A DNA stretch of 64,000 nucleotides from Pseudocercospora fijiensis CIRAD86 (GCF_000340215.1 NW_006921544.1:278599-342598); one strand, 5' to 3'; numbered from the stretch's first letter, positions 32,770 to 45,391 are shown. The notes: generated from the sequence alone by a model not told the origin. Translations and numbers: made by a program.

Positions 32770-33370
32770 TGCACGCTCTCAAAGTCGGGTCAAGCTTCTT
32801 GGCCTTGCCTACAAGCTTGGAGATGATTGAGATGAGGTATCCCGCCGTCTTACCGCTGCCTGCTGCACGCGTGACTCTGAGTGGAAACATGGTGTAGGTA
32901 GAGACGACTTGCCAGTCTGGGCGATCTCAACGACGTCGTGACCGCTGTGGAGTGCGGAGATCGTGCATGCTTGAATGGGCGTAGACATAATCGGCGAGTT
33001 CGATGTTCTGTAGCACAACTCGGTGCAGGCCAGCATCGGTAAGCGCATCGGAAGCCTGTGACACACTCGAAGCACTCGCCGGTCAGGCCGCCAGCATCCT
33101 TGCGTGTCTCTGGGCAGTCACGCGCGAAATGACACTCGTCTGTACAGCCAAGAGCAGTGAGCCAATGTGCTTGGTAATGGAAGGATGACTTACTTGCGAC
33201 AGCCGCTATCGTGAGGGGTGTCGGCGTGCTTAGACACGCTGTCGGCGGGAAAACCACGGTCAATGTTGTCGTCGCGAGTGTCACTATCGGCCTGCCAGCC
33301 ATCAGCGCGCCGCCAGCACCTGGCAAATGTCAGTAAGTTGGACAGCGATTGGAGGAGGTAAACTTACGCT
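32770..33370 (-). pseudogene. 5' fragment of a zinc-knuckle DEAD-box RNA helicase
   Basis: The minus strand shows CCHC zinc-knuckle remnants (ECHFARDCPETRKDAGG near 33,120 and GECFEC near 33,075). Then come AGLHRVVLQNIELADY near 33,010 (Phe/Q-motif lead), STPIQACTISALHSGHDVVE near 32,965 (Q motif) and AQTGSGKTAGYLISIISKL (motif I, ATP binding). Motif I is read across an intron. Three intron-like gaps have sensible sites: 33,320-33,367 (GTAAGT, 48 nt), 33,140-33,193 (GTAAGT, 54 nt) and 32,860-32,912 (GC-AG, GCAAGT, 53 nt). A one-base shift near 32,990 and phase errors at the first knuckle break it. Sequence after KKLDP (32,785) no longer matches, so the DEAD box and second helicase domain are missing. 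Confidence 0.75.
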
Positions 33371-33937
33371 CTCAATAGGAGCGATTCTTGCAGGTCCCTC
33401 GACAATGACCTTGACGTCGTCGATGATGGTGCGGTGTATGCCCTTCCAGGCCTTCCAGGGCTTGAATTCAGAGCCAAAGAGAACGTTCTCTCGTTCTGGG
33501 AGTCGTGCCTCAATGGTGTCGATGACGGTGCGGTATGTGCCTTCGCGAAACTTGAACTCAGAGCCAGAGAGAATGTACTCCAGTTCCGGGACTCGCGCCT
33601 CAATGTCGTCGACGATGGCGCAGTGTGTGCCCTCGCGGAGATTGAATTCGGAACCAAAGAGAATGTTCTGGGACCCGTGCCTGAATGTCATCGATGCCGG
33701 TGCGGTTTGCGTCCTCGCGAAGATTGAATTCCGAACCAAGGCGAATTTTCTTTCTTGAACTCGCAGCGCGACGTCTCCGTTTTCTCCTGGCCACTCGTAG
33801 ACAGCGCCCTGGCCGAACCAGTTGCCGCCGTTTCCTCTAAAGTGCCAGAGAGCATCGCAGTCGAACGAGAATGTCTCTGGCCAATCCAGACCACTGGTAG
33901 TAAAAATGAGCAAACTGGCGCCATGAGCCGACTGCAA
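33302..33937 (-). pseudogene. Repeat-containing frame upstream of the helicase fragment
   Basis: A minus-strand frame of 211 codons. The N-terminal part reads DWPETFSFDCDALWHFRGNG near 33,880. It then has three to four ~30-residue repeats of the type GSEFNLREGTHCAIVDDIEA ... VPE. Its 3' end meets the GTAAGT donor at 33,367 that leads into the helicase exons, so it may be the first part of the same gene or a separate gene. An acceptor-like TGTCTTGCAG lies just upstream of 33,937. Function not recognised. Confidence 0.45.
33445..33760 (-). repeat. 90-bp coding tandem repeat
   Basis: The GAGCCAAAGAGAA-type marker falls at 33,471, 33,561, 33,651 and 33,733, spaced 90, 90 and 82 bp. The first three copies keep the reading frame. 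Confidence 0.85.
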
Positions 33938-33939
33938 GA

Positions 33940-34535
33940 CACATTACTGCAACTAGTGCTTCGAGAGAAGAAGTGTAAAACGCTTGTGGGATGGATTAGG
34001 TAGGACCGAACACCACTATCACCCATGTCAGGTTCGTGTTCGTGAAGAGCATGCCCAAAGCTTGACCGATGGGGTGAGAGAAAGCACTAGATCGCTCGCA
34101 GCGCAGTTATGCGCGTTTGCTGATGGCGTTGGGAAACGAGTGACTTGACAAGTTGTCGCAGTTACTGAAGCGTTTATGTGGAGTACCACGAGGTGTTCGG
34201 CTGACTTCGAGGTGCTTGTCGTAATATTGTATGACTGGCAGTGTAATGAACGCGATCTGTGTGGATGTAAACGGCAGAAGGTGCGGGTTCCCAGCAGTTT
34301 GCTAGATTTTGACATCCCTGCAGGCTCTGGAGCTGCCTGAAGTCGCAGTTACACCTGCACCCACGGCCACTATACCCGTCTGCTCTCCCCAAGTCGGGTT
34401 CGTGTAGTTTACATAGCGCAGAGTTGCAGCGATTGCGCCCTTGCCTGTGACACCATTACCCGCAGGCAGCCTGAAACCCAGTTGTCCTTCACCTAGAGCG
34501 TTCAAGTCTCACATGGCAGTGGGCATAGATTTGGC
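33940..34535. other. No recognised gene
   Basis: Short minus-strand frames only (34,315-34,028 and 34,505-34,302); the latter is Gly/Ala/Thr-rich. No motif recognised. Confidence 0.3.
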
Positions 34536-34539
34536 CTTT

Positions 34540-34795
34540 GTGATCGCAAAATCTGGATCTGAAGTAACTCTCCCTCCTTTGGGATCGCAAGAATACGATC
34601 TCAAAGGTTTAGGATAACGAAATCACGCTCCGAAGTAACTCGCTCTTCTTTGGGATCGCGAAGCCACGATCCGAAGTGTTTGGGATCGCGAAAACATGAT
34701 CTGAAGTAACTCTCCTTCCTTTGGGGTGGTAAAGACACAATCTGAAGTTCCTCTCTTTCCCTTGGGGTGGTAAAGATACAATCTGGAGTTCCTCT
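34540..34795. repeat. GATCGCGA-family repeat cluster C
   Basis: About six degenerate units pairing TTTGGGATCGCGAA or TTGGGGTGGTAAAG with ATCTGAAGTAACTCTCCTT. Spacing is irregular, about 35-60 bp. Confidence 0.7.
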
Positions 34796-35054
34796 CTTAC
34801 GTTCAAGCTGATTACACCCTGCCCATCTCTCTTTCCATTGGGACCGCGCAAAGCGAATCCGAGAGCAGCGCCGGGCACTGCCTACCCAGGGGAGCTCTCG
34901 TGGATGACTCGCCGCAGAAGAAGGATCCGGAGCCACTGGGTCTCAGCATCAGGAACTCGAAGTAAATGTAGACAGGACATGAATGCGCGATGTGGAAAAT
35001 CAGACAATGAGCAGCAGATGAGTAGCATTCATCTGACACACCGTCTTGATCCAA

Positions 35055-35165
35055 CAATTCAATTCATCCAACGCTTCATCTAACACTTCACCTAACACAA
35101 TTTCATCTACCACACTTCATCCAACGAATTTTCATTCAACACACTCCATCCAAATCAGACATCAT
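35055..35165. repeat. TTCATCYAACAC low-complexity repeats
   Basis: Short imperfect copies of TTCATCCAACACTTCACC-like sequence, about 12-20 bp apart. Confidence 0.6.
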
Positions 35166-35204
35166 CCGCCACGCCTTTATCCGATGCATGCTCAAGATTG
35201 GAAC

Positions 35205-36050
35205 CTAATGAAGATGATGGCATGGTGCTGTAGTAATGCTGCCGGCCTTGGTCCGAATGGCACGCGTTGTCGTTGTCTTCATCATCGTCGACCCGCACCA
35301 GCGGCGGAGGCTGATTTCGCGATACCGCGCTCGCGATGCTCGTGGTGGTCGCGGCGCTGCATGTTGGAAGAATATTGCCCTCACTCTTCGGGCCTTCCTT
35401 TTGCTCTTCTTGACGCTCCGATATTCGTGCAACAGCTCAGCTACGTCTTCAAAGACCTTTTCAGCCCCCTACGAGCCCAATTCAGGCGCATGGTCCTTCC
35501 ACAGCACTAGGCATTCCTGTTCAACGTTCCTTGTCCTGTGCCTCAGTATGCTTCTTCATGTTCCGAGGTGCTTCGTCGCCTTCGCAGAGGTGGTACGGCT
35601 TGAGGAGTGATACATGGAGGGTGTCGTGGATCGCTCACTGCGGTAGAAGCCATAACTCGCTGGCCTGCGAGTTGTCTTTGAATTCTCGTAAGCTGAAGAT
35701 GCCAATGTAGCGCGGTGCGGGCTTTGGACGCGTTTTGCCATTGGGTGATGGGTTCTTGCGTATGCGGAGGTTCTTGGTATTCAGTAGTACGGTTATGGCA
35801 CCTTGTTTGAAGGTCATTGGTGTGTGATGCTTGTCATGATAGGCCTTCCGATACGCCTGAGCGTCTTCGTTCTCGCGGCAGGAGGTTTGCAACCGGCTTG
35901 GGCCGGGCAGCGTCGCGATGAATGGACCCAGTACTCCCTTTTGGCGAAACTGCATCTGGTAAGAAGCGAAGATGTCACCGTGCGGAAGATGTATCAGCGT
36001 GAACACCCAAACGCAAATCCAAGGATGCACCGAGAAGCTTGTGCTTACGA
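35205..36050 (-). mobile_element. Chromovirus (Ty3/gypsy) integrase tail and chromodomain relic
   Basis: The minus strand reads RKAYHDKHHTPMTFKQGA near 35,850, KNLRIRKNPSPNGK near 35,770, APRYIGIFS near 35,720 and AIHDTLHVSLLKPYH near 35,610. This is the order of the GPY/F region at the end of chromoviral integrases. In another phase ECLVLWKDHAPELGS near 35,505 and VFEDVAELLHEYRSVKK near 35,460 look like a chromodomain, which targets integration to marked histones. Frameshifts separate the pieces. It belongs to a different element from the 24-27 kb relic. Confidence 0.75.
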
Positions 36051-36059
36051 TGGTACTTC

Positions 36060-37960
36060 TTCGGGACAAGACCGATGCCAAGAGAGCCGAGAAGCCAAAG
36101 TATGAGAAACTTGCCCGCGCAAGATGGCCGTCCTTGACCACCAGATCGATGCGAAGAAAGCCACCGGGTCATGCGTCTGTGCGAACACATTGTGCCAAAG
36201 AGATCGCACGTCCGGGTACTTGACGTTGGTGAGCCGGTCCGGTCCGACGACTCTGCTCTCCCATATACAGATCTGTACCAAATCGACGCTCTGCACCCTG
36301 ACGCCCGCCAAGCCAACATCATCGACATGCGCCGCTTCTTCCGCGGGACATACGCAATGGAGAGCAGCCCTCGACCGCCCTGTTCACCGCTCGCTGGTGG
36401 TGCGAGTGCGTGCAGACGCAGAAGAGGAAGAAGACGGATGCCGCCACAAGGCACGGGAACACCACCAATATGCGAGTTCTCCGTAGACCGGCGACTTCGG
36501 CCGCGATAGCGTTTGGATGACGAATTTCCTCTTCCAAGATCATGTCCCGCATTGGACAACTGCATTGCCGAGCTTCGAGGGCCCATGAGGTAAAAAAGGC
36601 GCTCCCGATCCCCACCTAGGCGATTAACCCTTTGCCTTTGGACAGGCGACCAGCCTTGAATACCAGGAGGGAGAATCACATGGAAGCAGTCATCAAAAGG
36701 AGGTTGAATGAAATCTTTGAGTAGGACATCAAGGATAGAAGTGCTCAATTCAACCCGACCTACACCACTACGGCCAGGGAGACTCCGGCGCAGCTGGTCA
36801 AACAGTCCGTTTTACGTCCACATCCTTTCATGAAACTGGAGACACCCTCATCTAGAGAGAATGTTCGTTCCACGGTGCTTTATTGATGTTGATGTCTTAG
36901 CTTCTCGGGTTCCCATGCGATTCATTCTCGTCGACGGAAGGTTGTCTTCTGGGATCGCTGCTGTCAGGCAGATGTGAACCGGTATCGTGCATTCGTCGAC
37001 AACTTTCGTGTCAGCTCATGCGCATAGCCTGACCGCAAGGTGTTCCTCATGACTTCGTCATCCATCCGTTGATGGAGACAGCTCGAAGCAGTCAGACTGT
37101 CCCAAGCATCGCGAGGTGAGCAGATAGGCAGGACGAGCAGATGAAATCTACCTTACAGAACTCGGCTTCTAGCTTTGAGCCGTCCGTGGCATCTTGATCA
37201 GGAGGAAGCTAGGCCAGAGGCGCTCCAACAACCACCAGTCCAACCACTCTCCTCCTTTATCTTCGCATCAAGCTTGCGGCTGTCGAACCACCCCCACCTG
37301 CACTAGCAGCTCTGGCGACCCGGAGGCTTTCTCAAGCGTTGCTCAGATATGAGACCTCAGCTCAAGATCACTTCGTCCGTGGGATCCGTCATCGATGTAC
37401 CGCGCAGCACTGAGTGGACCAAGTTGTTCGAGGTCGACCTATACAGTTCCATCTGAGACACATCCGGAGTTTCGGGCAAGTATTGAAGATGCCACCGTTC
37501 GGGATTATTGAAGATTCATTTTCAAGAAGAATTCCCTAGTGAGGCCAAATCAGCTGGGCTTGCTTCTTCACCGATGAAGGGCGAGATTCTGTGCGTAAGA
37601 TATCAGTGGATACATCATCATCCGGCCCGATCAAGATCCAGATCTCATGCATGGACTGCTCTGAGCAGACGGATGAGAACAAGAACATGGATATGGACGC
37701 AATTACCCTGCTGATGCTCGATTTGTTTGAGCTTTGAGAGCTCGATATTGGTGTCGTTTGTGGAAGCGTACCTGTGAAGATGGAAATCCAAAGTTCGATT
37801 CCACATCCTAGCGCGACTGGGCAGTGACACGCAAGCCCCAAGGGCCTGAAGCTTTTTGTGCAAGAGATCGGGTACGTAATTACAGGAACCGACGAGGCCA
37901 CGATGTGGACCATCAGCAGAGATCTGTTCGAGGTTCTGATCATGGCCCATTTGCCTGATA
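36060..37960. other. No recognised gene
   Basis: A 257-codon minus-strand frame (36,748-35,975) is Arg/Ser-rich and overlaps plus-strand frames. It overlaps the integrase relic in another phase and shows no motif. From 36,760 to 37,500 all phases are stop-rich. Confidence 0.35.
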
Positions 37961-37980
37961 TGGTTCATGGATGTCATCGC

Positions 37981-38880
37981 TCATATGGAGCAGGCCTGGA
38001 GTACGACCACGTTGATGTACGCGTTCTGGAGCGACACTAAGATTAGAGCCGATACCACTGCCTGCGTGAGTTCAAGACTTCGATCGCTTTCCTGTTCTCG
38101 TGGCCTTTGCATACTCGACCGACGCACGATGATTGTTGTAGACGTGAACTTGATCGTGATGAGCCACGAGCGGCGGGAGAGGATTATGGGATGATGTGCT
38201 CTGTGTGTAAGACCACCAGCTTTGCCACGACGAGGCAGTGGTACAGCAGCCCGAAAAGGTACTGGTTGAAGGTTTGTTGTCTCGTTCTTCGCCAGACACG
38301 AGAGCACGTACAAGATCTCAGAGGGGGTTGTGACCGAGATCAGGGTGCTGAACTGGCGAATTTTCGGGTACAGCTCTTTGATACTATCCAGCATTACGTC
38401 TGCGTACCTGGCGAAGAACGAGATCCCGATCAGAATCATAAGCCCGGAGAAAACCAACGAGCTGTGTACAAACCTGGACAGGATCCTCATCATCTTCATG
38501 AACGGGACCATTGATGTGCTGCCTCACAGCCACATAGTCGATACTCTGCATCATCACTGGCCATGATCATCGCCGACGAAGTCGGAACACGATACTGTGC
38601 GCGAAGGAGAACATGATCGTAACCTTGACCTCAATGCGAAGTTGAACCAGCACGACCTCGCGTACCCGAGCAGGCACTGGACGACGATGTGCGCCGCGTA
38701 TTTGATAGGGAGCATCATCGTCCAGAGCATGGGAATCATGACTATCATTCGAAAGACCACCGAGTCTGTAACCGTTCTCGCGGAGCTGGCCTGGAACGCG
38801 TGCGACAAGACAGGCGCTGAGATGATCATATGCGACACTATCTGCGAGGCTGGAAGAAACCCCAACTCCTCCAAGGCTTT
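37981..38880 (-). pseudogene. Possible membrane-protein relic
   Basis: Two minus-strand frames have hydrophobic stretches: MLWTMMLPIKYAAHIVVQCL near 38,710 in the first, and SSLVFSGLMILIGISFFARY near 38,460 plus ALILVSLQNAYINVVVLQ near 38,010 in the second. The frames (38,874-38,554 and 38,511-37,981) are adjacent but in different phases. A multi-pass membrane protein is possible. The plus strand is also partly open, so this is weak. Confidence 0.3.
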
Positions 38881-38884
38881 CTAG

Positions 38885-41800
38885 GTCCTCGCTTCCCAAG
38901 CTCGGAATAAGCTCTCCGGCGTTCTGCTGAACGTGAAGCATCTGGCCATGAGTTTGCATTAGATGACTTTTTGTCGCCGAGAAGCCTATGGGGTCGTTGG
39001 TCTCAACGCTCAAGCTTGAGAGGCCTCGTTCATAAGACAACAGATGTGGATATGGCTGTCTGGAAGTGGCCCAGATTGGCTGCTGTGGTAGCGACTAGGT
39101 TTGCTGCGAGACTGAGTCTGACGATCAAGGCGGTTGCTGGATCTGCCTATCAAGATCTTGCTGAGAAGTGTGATTGGGCTTCATCTGCTGACCGAGGGTC
39201 CGAGAAGCTGGCTACACTCCGGCTTTGCCTTCGCCATGGTAGCTGGATGGCGATGCTAATACTGATAAGGCTGAAGCTGGTATTGGACTTGGAGCTGGAG
39301 GTGGAGAAGCTGACGTCTGATTTCCAGCTGACGCTTGGCCTGTGTGGCAGAGCAGTAGCTGCGCAAAACTTTCCCCAAAAGTTCCAGACCACGTCTCTCT
39401 TGCCCGTCATGACTGGATCCTCATCAGTAGTGGCTATTGCACAGGGTCTTAGTCTCTACTTCAACAAGTGCATGGTCCTGGGAATGTGACTGTGATCAAA
39501 CCGATAATTTCTCTGGGCGGAGGCGGGATATGGTATTTCACGCTTCGAGCTGCTCGACATGAGCAATCGTGAAAAGAAAGTCTGAAGACATACACCAGAA
39601 ACCAGCGTATTGTTTCCGCGAGCCTCAGGGATGGGTTAAAGCGACAGTACCGCGATCAGCAAAGGGCTGATGTGTGGTGTTGACGCCGCAGTCTCAGATA
39701 TTTTCCACATTGACCATCAGCTCCATTTCCAAGTTTCATTAGCGACCAGGTGTCCAATCGTAGGAAGGACGATTGTCCAGATACCGCAGCAATGTCGGCA
39801 GACCCGTACTTCGCAATGGATGAACAGGCCTTGGTGTAGAGAAGAATTGCACCGAACGGAGGAAGCCTAGGTCTCACACGTTTAGGACACTTCGCGCTAT
39901 GTCCTCGATCAATGCCCTCTTATCTAGCACTGGCGTACCGGTCCGCACCACCTCAGCAGATCATCAACCACTACTGTGCTCCACCTAATACTTCCCAGCC
40001 TGCACCGTCTGCCATTCACGAGACTGTTGTGCTGTCACCACGCGCAGGGCTCGCAAACCGCCTGATAAATATTACCTAGTAGCTTGATGAGATGGAGGAT
40101 GGTGAAGCCGGGCTTCGTGACATTCTTCGGGTTTTGCAGAGAAACTCCGCACATCGCGCGAGCGTAGAGAGCCAAGTTGCGAGAATCCGTTTCATGCTTG
40201 CAGTAGGAAAAAGCACAATCACTGGGTAGGTTCAGACGGAGAAAGCTCCAGGAAGACCGAGGCTACCACAATGGGCCAAACCACGGGCAGAGTGCGCAAT
40301 TTCCGATGAATCGGCGTCAACGGAGTCTGCTCTGTCCCAGCAAGGAGCGAAGCAGAGGACAGGGACAGGACCACATGAGCGGAGTGCTGCAAATGCCCAA
40401 GACAATTGTGACGACGAGTACACATCGCACAGTCAATGAGCAGGGCCAGCCGGTTCAAGTAGCATTGGAGCTGCTCAAGTCAAAGCCTGACTGAAAAGCT
40501 GAGAGAACAGCGTCCAACTCGGCTGGATGCAGCAGGGAAGAAGATTCGCAAGAGCTAAAAGCCATGGGCGAGGATCCAGACAACGCTGACCATTGTGTCC
40601 TGCCGCTTCGAGAGGCTCCGCCGACGCTGGTAGTGACTTCTCCGGCAACACCTCCTACATCAACACCATTCGCCCATCGCGAGAGTATGGGCAGGAGAGC
40701 AGAGTCTGGTATAGAAGAGATTTCGGGTTGGGCTCCAAGGCCATAGGTACTCTCCTTCCAGGAACAGTGGAAGACGCAGCAGATAGGATTAGCCTCCAAC
40801 CAGCCTCCTCAGATCAGCATCCACAGGGTCTGGGGCTGTCAATGCTCGACTCCAACTGTAGCAAGGCAGAGGATAGATACCGTCAGACAAAGAAAGCGGA
40901 TGACGTCGAGGGAGGCGAGGATGACAGCCGTAGTACCTGCCAGGGCACCATACGCCACGAGCACAAGGAGGAGCAGGTGTATCGATTCCAGCCGACGAAT
41001 TGCGCGCATATGATTTGGAGGAGTAGATCTGGAGAATATTTCAATTCACGGTTGCGTCAGGCCCGAGGAAAGCTCAAACGTGTCTCGCGAAAAGTGCTTT
41101 CAACATGTATGTAGGTATCCGATCGCGCAAAGCTCTTGACGCCTGGCTTTTTCTCTGTCCCATTGTCCGTGGTCCATCGCCGCAAATTTGTCAAGATGGC
41201 GCAGAGACCAAGAGATCGAGCTACAACGACGACATCGCCTCCGCACCATGGCCCATGAGGCCACACGCGACTTGGAATTGAAGCTGGTATCGCGTGACGC
41301 CGAAATTGACGCGATCAATCACGACCTCGATCAGCGCAAGCGTAAGAAGACCATACCTGGCCTTATCAGGCAGTGAGAGGCAGACGACAGGCTCACTGAG
41401 GAGTTCAAGGGGCTGCGAACCGGCGCAAAGCAGGAGGCTCCAGCAGTGGAGGTGAAAGAGACGTCAAGGCTGATAGGTGTCGCGGGAGAAGAGCTGAAGC
41501 GATTGATTCGGAAGGGCAAGTCGCCGGTCGGTCTGGCGGAGAACCAGTGTCGAGAACGGCTATGCGGTGGTCTTGTTGCACGCTCTCGGGCAAGTCAGGA
41601 TAGGCGATGGGAAGACGTCGGACTCGATGCGAGCCGTTAGGGGCGGTGTTCGTGGTAATGTTGTTGCAGGAAGGATGACTTTGGAGGTGGAAAACGTTGT
41701 GAAACTCCGAAACTGGTGGCTGCTGAGTTTTCTTGGCGGTTGTCCGCGACCCCACTTGAAACTTTTTTTCGCGCCGGTGCAGAAGCTTCACAACCTCACC

Positions 41801-42735
41801 TCTCTGGTAATCTCAATGGCGCAACTGACGGACATCCATCACAATGAGCTGTTACATTCACCTTGCGACAAATGCAATTTCCAGGCTTTCCAGGGCCTTG
41901 CAGATGACATGGTATACAACAGCTCGATCGAGGTCAAGACGAGAGTCGCAAGATATTCGAAACTTCACAAAAAATTCCCGGGCTCCACAGCGACCTTGAA
42001 ATAGTGAGGAGACCAGTTCATCGCGGCTCCCACTCCCACTGTGGGTGATTCGCAGGTGGAATAGAATGATCATTATGAGCACGAAGCTACAGCATTGCCA
42101 TTGGGACTACAGATGGGCAATGCATCGAGCGAAGGTTTGGCAGCCATGATTGACTAGCGCCGAGAAACGCAGAAGTTACCTTCTAATCGCTAGATCTCGC
42201 CATGGAACTTTCGTGAAGTCCGAGCCTTGTGCAATTCGCAGCATCGTGGTGGGTGCGGCTGTGCCACTGCAGAATTTGGCCTCTGGATGAGCTTCTCTAC
42301 CATCTGTGTAGTTGCGAAACGAGAGACATGACATAAAAGCAACACAAATGATAATGGCTCGACTAACTCGCATCATCCCCTTTATTGGAACAAGCGTTCT
42401 TCACTGGATCGAGATAAGACCCTCCTTGCACGCAAGGACTCTGAGGGCCGTTGTCACTTGGATCGGTCGAACACACCATCTGCAAAGCTATTGTACCTCC
42501 AAAAGCAGCCGCGCCAGCACCATTTCCCGCGCAAGCATGCCCTAGCATCTGTCATTCAAAAGCTTAACATTCCCAATAATCAGAAGGCAAGTCCTGAAGT
42601 CCAGTGAGTACCAAGATCAACAAAGCCTGTGAGACCTGGCAATCACGAATGACTCCCGTGCTTCACTGATTCCTGACGAGCCGGAAGAGACTCTACAGCT
42701 CGAAGACCGTACACCCTCTAGCAAGAAAGAGCATA
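38885..42735. other. Gene-poor stretch with scattered frames
   Basis: Plus-strand frames at 38,971-39,489 (172 codons), 40,593-41,114 (173 codons, with NCAHMIWRSRSGEYFNSRL near 41,005) and 41,567-42,004 show no recognised domain. 39,490-40,220 holds nothing supportable. A Cys-containing minus-strand frame at 42,548-42,363 could be a small secreted protein relic but has no leader in the same phase. Confidence 0.3.
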
Positions 42736-43462
42736 TCAAATACTGAACCACAAGTGCATCGTGATACATTCAGAGCATCGAGCTGGAATCTGATACACTC
42801 GTGCTCTCAACGCACTGCCTAGCGCTGTATCACTCGACAGAGAAATGCCTTCAGACCTTGAAGCGAACGCAGAAGAACTCGGCACGAATGTCCATTTCAC
42901 TGTCATGTGGTCCGTTGTCGGGTCCTCGATTTCAGCAAGTGTGGCTTTTCTCGCATTGCCAATGCACAGTCTCATGTGTTCTAGCAAGATGAGAACGTAC
43001 AACGGCCCAACCTCCCGCAATCGATGCAGCCCAGTCGGTGCCAGAAACCCTGGATGCCACTGCAAAGGCAGGTGTGTCGTACTTCCTGGCCTCTTTCTTG
43101 GGCAATGGAGCTGCAGCTAGGAAAATAAATAACTTCAAAGACTCGAAAGCGCCAGGCAAAGCGCCAGTATAGACCACCTATGTGCGTATCAGGCTCCCGG
43201 ACAACGCTGAGATACCATTGCTTATTGTATTCGATCTCATTTCAACTTGCCCATTAGCCCGATTGGTATGTCGGGAACCGTTTCCTAGCATTTTACCTTG
43301 TTGGCCCGGACTTTCACTTGGTGGATCCACGACATTGCATACCAACATAAAAAAGATTGGCAAACGAACACTACCCTGGGTAGTCAAATGCATGTTTCCC
43401 TTGACGATCTGCCGGGCAATCTCCCAGTCGCGAAGAGTGTCCGTAACGGAGCTGAAGCGCAC
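42736..43462 (-). pseudogene. Unknown gene relic with one in-frame stop
   Basis: Minus-strand frames 43,462-43,178 and 43,177-42,932 are the same phase, divided by a single TAG. They contain DWEIARQIVKGNMHLTTQG near 43,420 and KYDTPAFAVASRVSGTDWA near 43,060. A further protein-like frame in another phase extends to 42,736. Unrecognised. Confidence 0.35.
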
Positions 43463-43469
43463 TCTCGCA

Positions 43470-45390
43470 TCCAGTCTAAAGACAATTGGAAACAGTTGGC
43501 CATCTACGCGCTAGGTCACAGTCACCATAATGAAAGATGCTTGCGCCTTGTGATGGGGTAGGCGATGATCTAAAGGCTCGACCGGAGGCTGGGCAAGGGC
43601 TTCACTGGTTGCTTCTTTTGCGGCGGACCGCCATGTTTTGATCAAATCTCAGGCTAGAATGCTGTCAGGTGTTCGACCGGCAGGCCAATAGCTCGAGATA
43701 TGTGAGTCTATGTCCTCTTTGCCCAAGTAGGGCCGACGAGCTCACGTAGGCGTTGTTCCTGTTCTGGAGTCAGTGGCATATACATCCCATGTTTCTGCTC
43801 ACGTTGCGGCATCTCCTTGTTTCTTTTGTGCATACTACGATTGCAGGGATTGTGAAGAACTCCTTGTCTCACACTGGGAAGGTAATTTTTCTGAAGTTGC
43901 CTTCTGCTACAGCGCTTTTTCCTCGAGTGAATACCTGGGTGAGAGTCTGTTTGCCTTCCGTACACCACCGTGGATGGTTGCCTAGTATTCACGAGAGTTC
44001 CAGCAGAGCTTCTGCGAGCCGCTGCTGCTGGAGGCCACAGCAGAGATGGCTCTGAAACAATCTCTGATCAGCACAGGAAGCGCCCCAAGCAGTCCTATAT
44101 CGATCATGGCCCGTGGCTCCAAGAGCCGGGGAGCTGCTATTCTCCCGACGCGCGTGATGACGAATTGCGATCTCGACCTCAAACATTGTAGTGAGATTGA
44201 TGTTGTAGAAGATCGAAAGCACTAGAGCTGAAAGCTTTGCTAGGGGTTGCAGAACATAGGTACAAACCTCCCACATTGGTAGACACTGGAATGCCGTGAC
44301 GGAGTTTATGTCCAGGCCAGACCCAACATTCTCCAGGAGCCATCAAGGCAAGATTGAGACTTCGGACGCATTCGTAGGCATCTCTTGGGCGACTGAGAGT
44401 GAGTCATATCGCCCGAAAGGTTGCCTGCGCATAAGCACAATAACTGATCATGAAATGTTGCTCCTCGCGCAGGCGCTCGATCGTAACCAACTTCCTACGA
44501 CCAACGATAGCTACCGAGGCGAATCTCAAGTTATACCTGCCTTGCAAAACTCCACACTTCGACTTGGACCCAAGCAGAAGCCGAAGCGTTGCATGTTGAG
44601 GGGCACGATTGAAAGGCCAAGGCCATTCTGGAAACCGCAGGTGCTGACATGAAGAAGATATCTACTTCCCCGATGAGAAAATCTCGGACTTTCAATTTTG
44701 GTTCTAGGTAAAGGATTACAGTAGCAATCTCCTCGTCCCACCCATTGATATCAAGTTTTGTCGCCGCCTTCTGAGACCCTTGGTGAACGGACGGCCATGG
44801 TTCTCTCGACAGGTAGCTCGAGGGCTTCAGCGGTAAACTGAAAATTCCATACGACGTCGTCGCCATATTTTTCAAGTGCATCCCGAACCATGCTCTTGAA
44901 GCGCGCCGTATCAGCACCAAACGGCTTTGTGGAAGGCGGCAGAGAATGGATCGCATAGTCTGATGTCTTCCTCGACCGGTCCACTTTGGCTTGCATTGTT
45001 TATAGTGCGCTTTGATGATGTGGAACAGGCGATTCGAAATTTGGCAGAAGCTGCGACCTGCGGTCGTGAGGCGCCAGCGTTGTATGTGAGCTGTACAAAT
45101 GGGCTTCGCTTCGAGGGCTGGAGGCCAGAAACAGCCAACAGCCCACTAATCATCCTCTTGGTCCGGGTTGGCATGAAAGACCTTGCTCAATGGTTGGATG
45201 ATGCCTAGGATACGTTGGAGAGACCTCCATTGTCAGCACACAGTGCTTTCAAATCGTAGGTACCGTTGGACCTTGGTGGTTGAGAACCTTCGGCGAATTT
45301 CCTGGCCGAGATCCCTGCCGCTGTGGCCAGCTGGGGTGCTCAAGGAGCTTGAGGAGCGTTGTAATGATGATCGCTGAGTGGAGGCTGAAA
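43470..45390. other. Scattered weak frames
   Basis: Minus-strand 43,992-43,708 ends with MPLTPEQEQRLRELVGPTW. Minus-strand 44,996-44,751 reads ARFKSMVRDALEKYGDDVVW. Plus-strand 44,927-45,208 reads RFDDVEQAIRNLAEAATCG. Each looks protein-like for 30-80 residues but none can be joined to a gene or named. Confidence 0.3.
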
Positions 45391-45391
45391 A

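Noticed and set aside
33434..33758. Plus-strand frames over the 90-bp repeat
   Set aside because: The minus strand joins a proper splice donor and leads into helicase exons. The plus-strand frames are antisense reflections of the repeat.
35975..36748. 257-codon minus-strand frame
   Set aside because: It is Arg/Ser/Gly-rich without motifs, overlaps plus-strand frames and overlaps the chromovirus integrase relic in another phase.
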